Below, one piece after another: positions 1-8,699 of a stretch of DNA of 45,835 nucleotides. How positions within the stretch are numbered: the first letter of the stretch is position 1; every line of letters begins with the position of its first letter. The position numbers were made by a program, and so were the translations under genes. This stretch comes from Candidatus Omnitrophota bacterium (lineage in GTDB: Bacteria > Hinthialibacterota > Hinthialibacteria > Hinthialibacterales > Hinthialibacteraceae). The notes beneath the pieces are model-generated. The model worked only from the letters and a program-made list of their open reading frames with translations. It ran no database searches and had not been told where the DNA came from. The stretch is from assembly GCA_003598175.1 (NCBI GenBank), contig QZKN01000013.1:1-45835 (forward strand), read 5' to 3'.

Positions 1-263
1 AATTTTTCATGCAGATGATTCATCGACATCGGAAGGTTGGCTTGGCTGACTTTCCTCATGACCAACGAACGAAGAAGCAATGCGATGGAACAGTAGAGAG
101 CATGAACGCGAATCATGGAATCCGTCCAGTGGAACATCGGCCACCACGTTCCTATTTTGCGATCCTTCATTTGCTTGAATATATCCTCAATCACATACTG
201 GCTGCGGTACGTTAAAATAATGTCCTCGGTGGACCACTCGTGATTGTCGGTAAAGGGTCGTTT
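1..263 (-). pseudogene. IS1634-like transposase, C-terminal remnant (runs off the left edge)
   Basis: Read on the minus strand, 263 down to 1 gives an uninterrupted frame with the C-terminal hallmarks of IS1634/IS4-type DDE transposases. It opens with FTDNHEWSTEDIILTYRSQ, followed by VIEDIFKQMKD, then a Trp-rich segment MFHWTDSMIRVHALYCSI and a hydrophobic LLLRSL stretch. The E-x6-K spacing around EDIFKQMK matches the catalytic Glu and Lys of the YREK signature, with Gln where Arg is usual. A TAA codon at 264-266 closes the frame upstream, and I see no matching N-terminal half beyond it in 267-477. The element therefore looks decayed, and its distal end lies outside the window. The family call rests on memory of the motif pattern. 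Confidence 0.7.
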
Positions 264-477
264 TTATGTTTCCCGCCGGATAATGACTTTCCCTGACTCA
301 TAGCGACTAACACACTTATTTTTCTTTGGTTATGCTCTGTATCCTCTTTTTCCGTTTGCGCCATTTTGAGGTACAGTATAATCCTTACCGGCATTCGAAG
401 AAATTGATGATTTGGAATGGAAGCGTACCAAAAAAAACTGGATTTACCATGCCTGTCGGTTCTTTCGGTTCATTCCC

Positions 478-2214
478 TCAATGCGCCATTTGCACAATCA
501 ATTCTTTCCGATATTGCGCCAGCACGTCGGCTTTCGAAACCGTGCCGATAAAACGATCCCGGTCGATGACGGGCAGGACTTCGGTTCGGCCTTGCTCGAA
601 GTGATCCATTACACGGAGAAGGTTATCGTTGGGGGAAATGCGAATATCCGAACTTTCCATGATTTCCTCGACGACAATGGCGTCGTACAACTCCGGGCTG
701 AGCAGGTAGGATTGAACCATGTCGACCAAGACCAGGCCGTGAAATTTTTCGGTTTCCGGGTCGATAACGGGAAAATGGGATTGGGGAGAGTTCTTGATGC
801 GATTGACGAACTCACGCAGCGTCATTTCCGGCGGAAGAGGTTCCAAATCTTCTTTTAAAATATCGAGGATGGCGATATCCGCGAGAATCCTCGCATCCGT
901 GCGCGGGCGCAGCAGTTGGCCGCGTTCCATCAATTCGCGGTAGTAAACGGAAGCAGGCATGTAAGCGCGGGTAATGGTGGACGCCAGAACCGAGACGAGA
1001 ATCAACGGCAGGATGACCTCATACCCGCCGGTGATTTCCACGATCAGGAAAATACCGGTCAGAGGAGCGTGCAATACGCCGCTGATCATGCCCGCCATGC
1101 CCAGCAAGGCGAAGCATCCGCCGCTGGTCCAGGCGTTGGCGGGCCATAAGGCATTGATCATTTCCGAATAAGCCAATCCGACGAAACAGCCGATGACCAA
1201 CGCCGGCGCAAACACGCCGCCGGCGCTTCCCGTTCCCAGCGTGAGCGACGTCGCCGCGATTTTACAGAAGATTAAAAGAGTCATAAAGAGGAGCGGCGGG
1301 GCGTACAGGTCTTCAATAATGGCGCGAATCGTCTCGTATCCTTCTCCCAGAACGTCCGGCGCGAACCAGCCGATGCATCCGACGCACAACCCGCCGGCCG
1401 CGCCCCGCATATAAATGTTGCGAAACAGGCGTTTGGACGCGTGTTCCACATAAAACAGGGTTTTGGAGAGGAGTACGGCGGCGACGCTGACCAATACCGC
1501 CAATCCCAGACAGGCGATTATGTCCATCGTGTCGATAATGAACACCCGATGATCGAAAGGAATTTGATTGCCTTGTAAAATACGGCTGGTTTGTGTGGCC
1601 ACGACCGATGCGATGGCGATGGGGACAAGATTGACCGATGCCCATTCGCCCAAAATCACCTCCACGGCGAACACGATGCCGGCGATCGGCGCATTGAAAA
1701 TCGCCGAGATGGCCGCCGCGATTCCGCATCCCACCATCACGATGCGCTGCCGTTCCTTGAAATGAAACAGGCGCGCGATATTGGAGCCGATGGAGGAGCC
1801 GCTCACGACGACCGGCGCTTCCGGCCCCGCCGAACCGCCGAATGAGATCGTGCACAAACAACCGATTAGATGGGATAGAGAGGAACGCAATTGCAGCAGG
1901 CCGCCCTTGCGCGTCACGCTGTGAATGACAAGCGGAACCGCATGGCCCGCGCTTTCGCGAAAAACGGCGGAAAGGCAGAAGATAGAGAGCAATGCGCCGA
2001 TGGCGGGGAAAAAAATAAACAATCCGTGAGAGTGGGAAACCGGCAAAAGGGAAGAAGCGAGATGGATGGAACGATTCAGCGCCACGGACGCCAGTCCACC
2101 GCAGATGCCGACGGGAATGCCGAACAGGATGAGCAAAAAATGTTCATCGAAGAATAAAAACAGGTTTTCAAAAATCCGCCGGATCAAACGCAGAATGCGT
2201 TTTGCAGAATTCAT
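478..2214 (-). CDS. CLC-family chloride channel/transporter with C-terminal CBS pair
   Basis: This 578-residue polytopic membrane protein moves chloride or a related anion across the inner membrane. Residues 30-420 form the CLC core. GSAGPEAP (127-134) corresponds to the GxEGP selectivity motif and keeps the gating glutamate (E132). FNAPIAGIVFAVEV (173-186) precedes the second half, and GGVFAP (332-337) is the GxFxP motif. At the position of the E. coli ClcA proton glutamate (E203) there is Val186, as in CLC channels. Residues about 450-570 form two CBS domains, which in this superfamily bind nucleotides and gate transport. It starts 15 bases after the stop of the EIIA-like gene, so the two are probably cotranscribed. 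Whether it is a channel or an exchanger is inference. Confidence 0.93.
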   Translation of the reverse strand: MNSAKRILRLIRRIFENLFLFFDEHFLLILFGIPVGICGGLASVALNRSIHLASSLLPVSHSHGLFIFFPAIGALLSIFCLSAVFRESAGHAVPLVIHSVTRKGGLLQLRSSLSHLIGCLCTISFGGSAGPEAPVVVSGSSIGSNIARLFHFKERQRIVMVGCGIAAAISAIFNAPIAGIVFAVEVILGEWASVNLVPIAIASVVATQTSRILQGNQIPFDHRVFIIDTMDIIACLGLAVLVSVAAVLLSKTLFYVEHASKRLFRNIYMRGAAGGLCVGCIGWFAPDVLGEGYETIRAIIEDLYAPPLLFMTLLIFCKIAATSLTLGTGSAGGVFAPALVIGCFVGLAYSEMINALWPANAWTSGGCFALLGMAGMISGVLHAPLTGIFLIVEITGGYEVILPLILVSVLASTITRAYMPASVYYRELMERGQLLRPRTDARILADIAILDILKEDLEPLPPEMTLREFVNRIKNSPQSHFPVIDPETEKFHGLVLVDMVQSYLLSPELYDAIVVEEIMESSDIRISPNDNLLRVMDHFEQGRTEVLPVIDRDRFIGTVSKADVLAQYRKELIVQMAH

Positions 2215-2229
2215 GCTCGATGGTCCAAT

Positions 2230-2934
2230 CTAGGCTCCTCTTGCTTTTTCCATCCGCTTTTCCACCTGTTCGACTCGCCGGCATAGGGCGTCGCTATCGG
2301 GTTGCTTACGTAGAAAATCGATGAATCCATCATCACGAAGACAAAAACCCAGCCGCGCCAACAACTGCAGATGGACTTTCGTGTTAGGAGACACCATCAG
2401 AAACAAAACAAAAACCGGCTTGCCGTCGATGGTGTCGTAATCAACCGGCGCGTCTAAAAAACAGGTGGATACAATTGGGCTTTCAACGCCGCTTTTCAGA
2501 GGCGTTCGCGGATGAGGAACCGCAATCCCGTGTCCCAAACCCGTCGAGGAGAGTTGTTCCCGTTCGATCAGTCTTTTCAAAAGCAACTCCCGATCCACCT
2601 CTTCCGGCAGATGGATTGTGGATACGATATTTTTTAAAATTACCGGTTTGTCATTGCCGATAATGTTGTGGTAGAATCCGCCCGCCATCATGGCGCCGGC
2701 CAAACTCACGGCCTGGGGATCCACCGAAGCCGGCGGTTTGGCATCTTCCTGCCAGTTGATGTTGTGGGAACTTGCCCATGCTTTCAGTTGCGGTTTACTG
2801 AAGACGATTTCACCGTCGGATTGTCGGCACGGAATGGTCCCCTGGCGGATCCAGCGTTCCAGCGCATGAGGCGTAATTCCCAAAAAATGGGCCGCCTCTC
2901 CAAGATCGATCCTATGGTCGGCGTTACGGGGCAT
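2230..2934 (-). CDS. HTH domain fused to PTS EIIA(Ntr)-like domain
   Basis: This is a 234-residue two-domain protein. Residues 8-58 resemble the MerR/excisionase-type helix-turn-helix (LGEAAHFLGI, then ALERWIRQGTIP). Residues about 97-230 are an EIIA type-2 (PtsN/fructose) domain with the phosphorylatable histidine in GHGIAVPHPR (H141) and the VFLMVSP/HLQLLARL segments that typify PtsN. Such proteins act as phosphorylation-dependent regulators, not sugar permease parts, and no EIIB, EIIC, HPr or EI gene lies nearby. It is the first gene of a probable two-gene operon with the CLC gene 15 bases downstream, which suggests it senses or controls ion homeostasis; EIIA(Ntr) is known to regulate potassium transport. 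The DNA-binding role is inferred from the HTH alone. Confidence 0.85.
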   Translation of the reverse strand: MPRNADHRIDLGEAAHFLGITPHALERWIRQGTIPCRQSDGEIVFSKPQLKAWASSHNINWQEDAKPPASVDPQAVSLAGAMMAGGFYHNIIGNDKPVILKNIVSTIHLPEEVDRELLLKRLIEREQLSSTGLGHGIAVPHPRTPLKSGVESPIVSTCFLDAPVDYDTIDGKPVFVLFLMVSPNTKVHLQLLARLGFCLRDDGFIDFLRKQPDSDALCRRVEQVEKRMEKARGA

Positions 2935-3069
2935 ATTCTTAACAGTAAGTAATTGTGTAGAATGTTATCCGGCTGTGATTGTTCGCCGTCCATTTATGCA
3001 ATTCCTGCCACGAATCGTCACTTTTGTTTGCCTGTGGCGTGGTTTGTCGAGGAAACAAACATATTATGT

Positions 3070-3098
3070 TTGACTATTGGATCGGATAGGGCGACAAT
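3070..3098 (+). promoter_or_regulatory. Candidate sigma70 promoter for tmk
   Basis: TTGACT at 3070-3075 and GACAAT at 3093-3098 are separated by exactly 17 bases, and match the consensus -35 at 5/6 and -10 at 4/6. The site lies about 97 bases upstream of the chosen tmk start, in the 260-base divergent gap between the EIIA-like gene and tmk. Nothing else gene-like is visible in that gap. Confidence 0.4.
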
Positions 3099-3194
3099 CT
3101 CTCTTTCCATTAAAATTATGTTACTATTTGTATTTCATTGAGGGAGGGGAGTGAATCGATTTTTTGTCATTCGAAAGGAAAATCCCATAAAATC

Positions 3195-3821
3195 ATGGCG
3201 GGAATATTGATTACATTCGAAGGAATCGAAGGCTGCGGAAAAACCACCATCGCTAAATTTCTGTATGAATTCCTGGACGAAAACGGGCATGTTTGCCGCT
3301 ACGCCAGGGAACCCGGCGGCACGGCGGCGGGAGAAGCCTTGCGCGCGCTTCTGCTGGATGGAACCGTCACATTATGTAATGAATCGGAATTGCTGTTGAT
3401 CGAAGCGGCTCGCGCCCAGCTGATGCGAGAACTCATTCTTCCTGCTTTGCAAGCCAACGAAATCGTGATCCTCGATCGTTACACCGATTCCACGATGGCG
3501 TATCAAGGCTATGGCCGGGAAATGGATCGAGAACTGATCGCGCGCCTGAATCGTTTCGCAACGCAGGAACGAAAACCCGATCTGACGTTTCTCCTGGATG
3601 TCGATGCCGTGATCGGGCTGGCGCGCGCGCGGGAAATCACGGCCCGGGAAAACCTGCATGATCGCTTCGAATCGGAGGATATTCAGTTCATAGAACGAAT
3701 TCGACAGGGATTTTTGGAAATCGCCAGGAAAGAAACCGATCGCATGGTTCTCGTCGATACTCATGCGAATCTCGAAATCGTTTGGAATCATGTGAAGAGG
3801 GAATTTTTACGCCGTTTTTAG
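3195..3821 (+). CDS. tmk: Thymidylate kinase
   Basis: Phosphorylates dTMP to dTDP with ATP, in the cytoplasmic dTTP supply pathway. The 208-residue product shows the P-loop in FEGIEGCGKTT (8-18), the REPGG motif (38-42), the DRY motif in ILDRYTDSTMAYQGYGR (94-96) and a LID-like Arg-rich stretch (RAREITAREN, then RFE). The length is normal for bacterial Tmk. An ATG 57 bases further upstream is in frame, but it would add 19 residues before the conserved MAGILITFEG start, so I chose 3195. It has no DNA polymerase III delta-prime neighbour, which is a common partner elsewhere. It appears to be a single-gene unit. Confidence 0.95.
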   Translation: MAGILITFEGIEGCGKTTIAKFLYEFLDENGHVCRYAREPGGTAAGEALRALLLDGTVTLCNESELLLIEAARAQLMRELILPALQANEIVILDRYTDSTMAYQGYGREMDRELIARLNRFATQERKPDLTFLLDVDAVIGLARAREITARENLHDRFESEDIQFIERIRQGFLEIARKETDRMVLVDTHANLEIVWNHVKREFLRRF

Positions 3822-3851
3822 CCTGATGGGTAAGATCGGGATGGAGAAAAT

Positions 3852-4043
3852 TCAAGCAATCACGTCCAGATTTTCTCCCAGCCCTTCTATCGCAGAAGCG
3901 ATGGAATCGTTAATCGTGTTTTGCATGGTCATCGCCGCCTGCTGTTGTATCAAAGCCGCCGTCTGATCCAGGACTTTCGTGATCAACTGCCCCATCACGG
4001 CTTGAGCCGATAAAGATTGGGATAATGCCGCCAGTTCCATCAT
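3852..4043 (-). CDS. Small YjfB-like putative motility protein
   Basis: This 63-residue protein opens MMELAALSQSLS and continues with amphipathic helices rich in Gln, Ala, Met and Leu (AALIQQQAAMTMQNT). That layout resembles the YjfB family (annotated as putative motility protein) of short helical proteins in flagellated bacteria. Upstream of the tandem ATGs there is GAAGGTGG with sensible spacing, which supports translation. No flagellar gene is present in the window, so the context gives no help. The resemblance is short and helical, so it may be coincidental. Confidence 0.55.
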   Translation of the reverse strand: MMELAALSQSLSAQAVMGQLITKVLDQTAALIQQQAAMTMQNTINDSIASAIEGLGENLDVIA

Positions 4044-4258
4044 GATCCACCTTCATACAACGTCCATGTTGCCACCGCAATCGAGTTTGCCTATCGGAAC
4101 GATGGTATAAGTCATTTCCGATTGAATTATTTTCCGATATCGTTCAGGCAAACGTACCCAATTTCGATTATCGACCGCTGGGGGCAAAACTTGAGAATTT
4201 TTTTCTGACGGGGAAAAGAAATCCGGGGAAATGGAAGGGGGAAACGTCAATATAAATG

Positions 4259-4288
4259 CCGAAGGCGCAGCCGGCGCCGCGCCTTCGG
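4259..4288 (-). terminator. GC-rich hairpin after the GntR/LacI regulator
   Basis: CCGAAGGCGC (4259-4268) and GCGCCTTCGG (4279-4288) are perfect 10-bp arms around a 10-base loop, starting 26 bases past the stop of the minus-strand regulator. The T-tract on the minus side is weak (CATTTATATT), so it could also be a plain mRNA-stabilising hairpin. Confidence 0.5.
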
Positions 4289-4314
4289 ATGTTCATGATT
4301 CATGGATTGTTGTT

Positions 4315-5460
4315 TTATCCGGTTACCTGCATATTTGAAACCGCCAAGGCGGAATCACGCAGCAGCAAACGAGGCGCAATAACGATTTCCCGTTGGGAAT
4401 TCACGGCATTTTCACCCCGCGCGACCGCAAGTTCCATCATCAACACGCGAAAGATCGCGTCGACGTATTCGGCGTGGCACGGCGAAACGGTCGTGAGCCG
4501 TGGATTGGAATACTGACCGCCGGGATAATCCCCATGGCCGACGACGGCCACTTCTTCCGGAATCCGCAAACCGAGCGCGGACAATCCTTTCATCGCCTCG
4601 AGAGCGATGGTGTCGTCGTATCCGATGACGGCGGTGGGGGCATTGGAACTGCGAAACAGGTTTTCCATGCGTCCGGAATGGGCATGCCAATCGCGAAAAA
4701 CCGACGGATTGATCAACCATTCGTCGGGATTCCACATGTTGTTGGATTTCATGAAATCTTTATAGGTATACCAGCGCTCCAGGACCGGTCCGAAATCCGA
4801 TTCCGAACCTTTCGGCCCCACATAAGCGATTTTCCGATGGCCGAGTTCATAAAGGTATTCGAGAATACTTCTCATTCCCTGCGAATAGTCGCTTCGCACG
4901 CAAATCCAAGGCGCATCGAAATGATCCGTCACTTTTTCACCGATCACCACCGGGATCTTGTTTTTTCCGAACAACGAGGCGACGCCGACATGCTTTTTCG
5001 GCGCCACGGGAAACCAGATCAAGGCGTTGATTTCCTTTTCAAACAGCAAACGCGCATTGTTCAGTTCGATTTCTTCGTCATCCGGGGCATACATCACGAG
5101 AACACGGATGTTATGTTCATTGGCTTCGTGCACGATTTCCGTAACCAATTCCTGCGAATAAGGTTGGGCGCTGGGAAGCAGCAAACCGACCGCGATGGAA
5201 TCCACATTGGTTTCCGTTGCTCCGTTGGTTCGCTTGACAACGAACGTTCCACTGCCCTGGCGGGAAACGAGCCATCCCTGACGTTCCAATTCCGAAATGG
5301 CGCGGGTAACCGTGCTTAAACTGAGATCGAACTCTTTCATCAACCGTTCTCGTGTAGGCAAGGGATCGCCGGGTTTCAGTTTCCCTTCCTCGATCTGATC
5401 ACGAAGACGAATCATAAGTTGAACATATTTTGGCACACGTAATGATTCAAAGTTTTTCAT
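4315..5460 (-). CDS. GntR/LacI hybrid transcriptional regulator (AraR-like architecture)
   Basis: This is a 381-residue DNA-binding repressor or activator. Residues 1-75 are a GntR winged helix (IRLRDQIEEGKLKPGDPLPT, then LMKEFDLSLSTVTRAISELE and a QGSGTFV wing). Residues about 85-370 are a LacI-type periplasmic-binding-like sensor (SIAVGLLLPSAQPYSQEL, then TAVIGYDDTIALEAMKGL). The N-domain/C-domain pairing is that of Bacillus AraR, so a sugar ligand is likely, but its identity is not readable. The start is Met at 5460, because TTGAGGTG sits just upstream with proper spacing; an ATG 15 bases earlier lies inside that ribosome binding site. A perfect palindrome 16 bases upstream may be its own operator. 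No obvious target operon is adjacent. Confidence 0.9.
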   Translation of the reverse strand: MKNFESLRVPKYVQLMIRLRDQIEEGKLKPGDPLPTRERLMKEFDLSLSTVTRAISELERQGWLVSRQGSGTFVVKRTNGATETNVDSIAVGLLLPSAQPYSQELVTEIVHEANEHNIRVLVMYAPDDEEIELNNARLLFEKEINALIWFPVAPKKHVGVASLFGKNKIPVVIGEKVTDHFDAPWICVRSDYSQGMRSILEYLYELGHRKIAYVGPKGSESDFGPVLERWYTYKDFMKSNNMWNPDEWLINPSVFRDWHAHSGRMENLFRSSNAPTAVIGYDDTIALEAMKGLSALGLRIPEEVAVVGHGDYPGGQYSNPRLTTVSPCHAEYVDAIFRVLMMELAVARGENAVNSQREIVIAPRLLLRDSALAVSNMQVTG

Positions 5461-5476
5461 TGAACACCTCAACATC

Positions 5477-5489
5477 TACAAATTTTGTA
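5477..5489. promoter_or_regulatory. Palindromic candidate operator TACAAATTTTGTA
   Basis: TACAAA-T-TTTGTA is a perfect odd-length palindrome 16 bases before the start codon of the GntR/LacI regulator. This position suits autoregulation. Assignment to this regulator is inference. Confidence 0.35.
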
Positions 5490-6100
5490 TTAAATAATCA
5501 CATCGCCGAAGTGAATATCCGTTTTCCATCTTGGGCAGTGATTTTTTAATCGTTAGAGCGTACTAGCGTATAAATTTCATTGTGATAGTCGTTGAATGGC
5601 GCTGAAAAGTTCCTATCAATCGAGAAATGTGTGAATGGTTTTCAACTGAATATCGATTTTTCCATAACAAAAAGCGTAGCCACTAATTCCGAATAAGCAA
5701 GCGCTGTTTCGCTCTTCTGATCTTTAAAATAATGTTTTCCAAAGTGGTCGCTCTTTTGTGATCTGTATAAGAATAATACATGAAAAAAGCCTGGAAATAA
5801 TACGGTTTATCTTAAGAATTAAAAAAGAAAGGTCTTTTATCGGCGTTCTCAATCCTCGTTGAAATGATTTCTTCGATTAAATCGATAGAATGATTGAATA
5901 TAAAAGCCTATGATAGATAATATCACAAGCGAGAAGGAATGTCCGCAATTTTTTTGTGAATTCAGCAATCTCTATTGTTGCGATCATACGAATGAATATA
6001 TCAGACTTGGATTATACAATGTCTGGAAAAAAAATCAAAATGCATATAGATTGAGTAAAAACAGCAGGATTCATACTTTAGAATTATTGAGGTCTTCCCT
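5490..6100. other. Gene-free, AT-rich stretch
   Basis: This 611-base AT-rich gap separates the minus-strand regulator from the plus-strand serine hydrolase. The only longish frame (5910-6143) has a composition unlike its neighbours, no convincing ribosome binding site, and runs into the hydrolase gene in another frame, so I do not call it. I see no RNA gene, strong hairpin or repeat here. Confidence 0.6.
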
Positions 6101-7252
6101 ATGGCGCGTCCACGGTTTGTCCGAGTCACCATTTGTGTTTTAACCTTATTCCTTACTTCGGTTTCTTTTGCATATTGTGGGGAGAGTGCGAATCCATTCG
6201 TTTGGCATTCCTCCGTCCCGGAAGAACTGGGGATTTCGAGTGAGAAATTCGATGCCATGCTTGATCGTTTAAAAGAGCGGTCCACAGCCGGAATTCTTGT
6301 GGTTCGCCATGATCGCGTTGTCGGTGAATGGTATTCATCCAAACTGGGTCCCGATATCAAGCACTACACCGCCTCGTTGGCGAAAGCGCTGGTCGGCGGT
6401 ATGTCGCTTCTTTTGGTTTTGAATGACGAACTCATGCAAATCGATGATCCGGCAGAGTGCTATGTTGCGGAATGGGGAGACGATCCGACGCGAAAAGGGA
6501 TCACCATTCGCCATCTCGCCACGCATTCGTCCGGCATCGAAGATGCGGAAGTTGCGGGCATGGGGCATTTCGAATCGGGCGGCTGGAAATCAAGGTTTTG
6601 GAATAAAAATCCCGATCCCTTTACCATCTCTCGCGATTGGGCGCCGATGAAATTCAAACCGGGAACCGGTTTTGAATACAGTAATCCCGGCATGGCGATG
6701 CTGGCCTATGCGGTGACGGCGGCGCTGCAAAATTCCCCTCACAAAGACATCCGAACCTTACTGCGGGAAAGGATTATGAGGCCGATCGGCGTTCCCGACG
6801 AGGAATGGAACATCGGCTACGGTCAAACGTACGAAGTCAACGGCAGGGGAATGGTCGCGAATTGGGGTGGAGGAAATTATTCGGCGCGCGCGGTCGCCCG
6901 AGTGGGGCGTTTGATGTTGAGAAAGGGAAACTGGGAGGGGGAGCAGCTGATCGATTCGAAATGGGTGGAAAAAGTAACTGCGGATGCCGAAACGCCCGAT
7001 CCATTTCGTGGGCCCGGCGAGGGGCCCTGCCCTCGCGCCGGTCTTGCATGGTGGGTGAATTCGGATGGAAATTTGTCAAAAGTTCCCCGCGATGCATTCA
7101 TGGGAGCGGGTGCGGGGAACCAGGTACTTTTGGTGATCCCGAGTTTGGATTTGATGGCGGTGCGATTTGGCGGATTGATGAAGGAGGAAAGTTTTTGGGG
7201 TGGTTTGGAGGAATTTCTGTTCAATCCATTGATGGACGCCATTGTCAAATAA
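6101..7252 (+). CDS. Secreted serine hydrolase, class C beta-lactamase family
   Basis: This 383-residue protein belongs to the beta-lactamase/transpeptidase-like superfamily (Pfam Beta-lactamase). Residues 1-26 form a signal peptide (Arg-rich start, hydrophobic VTICVLTLFLTSVSF), so it acts outside the cytoplasm. The catalytic SxxK is S92-L-A-K95 in YTASLAKALVGG, and the YxN motif is Y193-S-N195 in GFEYSNPGMAM. The third motif (HxG/KTG) is not obvious; FMGAGAGNQVLLV near residue 330 occupies its place. Members are esterases, peptidases or true lactamases, and the sequence does not decide between them. It is monocistronic, with 145 bases to the next start. The divergent regulator upstream is 640 bases away, so regulation by it is only a possibility. 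Confidence 0.88.
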   Translation: MARPRFVRVTICVLTLFLTSVSFAYCGESANPFVWHSSVPEELGISSEKFDAMLDRLKERSTAGILVVRHDRVVGEWYSSKLGPDIKHYTASLAKALVGGMSLLLVLNDELMQIDDPAECYVAEWGDDPTRKGITIRHLATHSSGIEDAEVAGMGHFESGGWKSRFWNKNPDPFTISRDWAPMKFKPGTGFEYSNPGMAMLAYAVTAALQNSPHKDIRTLLRERIMRPIGVPDEEWNIGYGQTYEVNGRGMVANWGGGNYSARAVARVGRLMLRKGNWEGEQLIDSKWVEKVTADAETPDPFRGPGEGPCPRAGLAWWVNSDGNLSKVPRDAFMGAGAGNQVLLVIPSLDLMAVRFGGLMKEESFWGGLEEFLFNPLMDAIVK

Positions 7253-7397
7253 TAAAAATGGGATGTGGATTTTAAAAAATGTCCATGCTTTTTCGTTGCT
7301 ATAATTGAATAGTCGAAGAACTTGGAACTTCAACTATATCGTGTTTTGCAAATTTTTTTCAAATGAATACCGATATGAATCTGTTGGTGGTTACAAA

Positions 7398-8699
7398 ATG
7401 CTGAAACGAGTCAAAATTAAAGGTTTTAAGTCGTTGGTTGATATCGAGGTTGAGTTACGACCATTGTCTGTTTTTTTTGGCCCAAACGCGGCAGGGAAAA
7501 GCAATTTTCTTGATGCGCTCCAACTTCTTTCCCGAATTGCTTCCAGTCCGACTTTAAAAGATGCTTTCGAACCATCCTATCGAGGTTCTCCTTTGGAATC
7601 GTTTACGTTTGAATCGTATGGAATAGAAGGATTGCTCGAAAAAGAGTTATCAACGTTTTCCCTCGAAGTGGATGTAGAATTATCACAGGCTGTAATCAAT
7701 TCGGTCAATCGACAAATCCACGAAATGAAGCGGACCAAAATCAATGATGAAGAGAACCACAAAAAAACAACGCGAGTCACCAAAAAAAAATTGCGTTATC
7801 AGATCGAGATTCAAATCAAGCCCCAAACCGGAATTTTACAAGTCACGAATGAATATCTTGCCGCTTTAAATGATAAAGGAGAACCTTTTAAAAGTCCCCG
7901 TCCGTTTTTGGAAAAAAAAGACAATCGGCTACATTTACGTATGGAAGGACAAGCCCATCCCTTCTATCACGAATTAGGATTGCACCACAGCATTCTTTCC
8001 AGGCCACTATACCCTCCTCATTATCCTCATATTGTCGCCATGAAACAGGAACTTTCCAGCTGGTTCTTTTTTTATTTTGAGCCGCGAGAACGAATGAGAG
8101 CGCCAAATCCGGTGAAGGAAGTGCGACACATTGGATTGATGGGAGAAGAATTGGCGGCTTTTTTGAATACATTGCGCGTTACCAATGAACGTCAATTTCG
8201 ATCGATTGAAAAATCACTCCAATTGATAGTGCCTTCCATAACAGGCATTGATGTGGGCGTCGATAAATTAGGCCAGGTCAAATTAAAGTTAATGGAAGGA
8301 AATACTCCCATTCCGGCAAGCGTCGTATCGGAAGGAACATTACGAATTTTAGGTATGCTCGCATTAGCCGGCGCCAACGAGCCTGCTGCTCTGATCGGAT
8401 TGGAAGAACCGGAAAACGGCATTCATCCGCGACGGATCCAATTGATAGCGGAGCAATTAAAAACCCATGCAGAGAGCGGCGACACACAAATCATCGTCAC
8501 CAGCCATTCGCCGATTTTACTGGAATTTCTTCCGCGGGAGTCTCTTTATAGTTGTAGTAAGATTGATGGAAAGACAACGCTGGAGCCTTTCCGTGATCTT
8601 CCATTATTTCATAACCAGGATATTTGCCAAATTCTGGATCGGGAAGATGAAAGTTTAATCATGCAAAAATTCATCATGCGGGGGGATCTCGATGGATAA
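7398..8699 (+). CDS. SMC/OLD-like AAA ATPase (AAA_21 type)
   Basis: This is a 433-residue ABC-class ATPase. Walker A is GPNAAGKSN (28-36). After an inserted helical middle region comes the signature-like SEGTLRILGMLALAG (about 311-325), then Walker B with the catalytic Glu in LIGLEEPENGIHP (332-344), and the H-switch in IIVTSHSPILLEF (366-378). This layout is that of the AAA_21/OLD-type ATPases found in two-gene defence systems. I chose ATG at 7398 because the conserved MLKRVKIKGFKSL start lies there; the in-frame extension to 7305 is poorly composed. Its stop overlaps the start of the next gene by 8 bases, so the two are translationally coupled and probably form one complex. Confidence 0.88.
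   Translation: MLKRVKIKGFKSLVDIEVELRPLSVFFGPNAAGKSNFLDALQLLSRIASSPTLKDAFEPSYRGSPLESFTFESYGIEGLLEKELSTFSLEVDVELSQAVINSVNRQIHEMKRTKINDEENHKKTTRVTKKKLRYQIEIQIKPQTGILQVTNEYLAALNDKGEPFKSPRPFLEKKDNRLHLRMEGQAHPFYHELGLHHSILSRPLYPPHYPHIVAMKQELSSWFFFYFEPRERMRAPNPVKEVRHIGLMGEELAAFLNTLRVTNERQFRSIEKSLQLIVPSITGIDVGVDKLGQVKLKLMEGNTPIPASVVSEGTLRILGMLALAGANEPAALIGLEEPENGIHPRRIQLIAEQLKTHAESGDTQIIVTSHSPILLEFLPRESLYSCSKIDGKTTLEPFRDLPLFHNQDICQILDREDESLIMQKFIMRGDLDG

Noticed and set aside
264..266. TAA in the transposase frame as a possible recoded stop
   Set aside because: No frameshift signal or matching upstream half is visible, so simple decay is the better reading.
4053..4250. 65-codon minus-strand frame upstream of the YjfB-like gene
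   Set aside because: It begins with a TTG, has no clear ribosome binding site and no recognisable motif. It could be a leader region only.
4393..5319. 308-codon plus-strand frame opposite the GntR/LacI regulator
   Set aside because: It lies wholly antisense to a gene with clear domains, and its composition (His, Arg and Phe rich) is that of a reverse-strand shadow.
5910..6143. 77-codon plus-strand frame overlapping the serine hydrolase start
   Set aside because: Odd composition, no ribosome binding site and an overlap in another frame with a well-supported gene.
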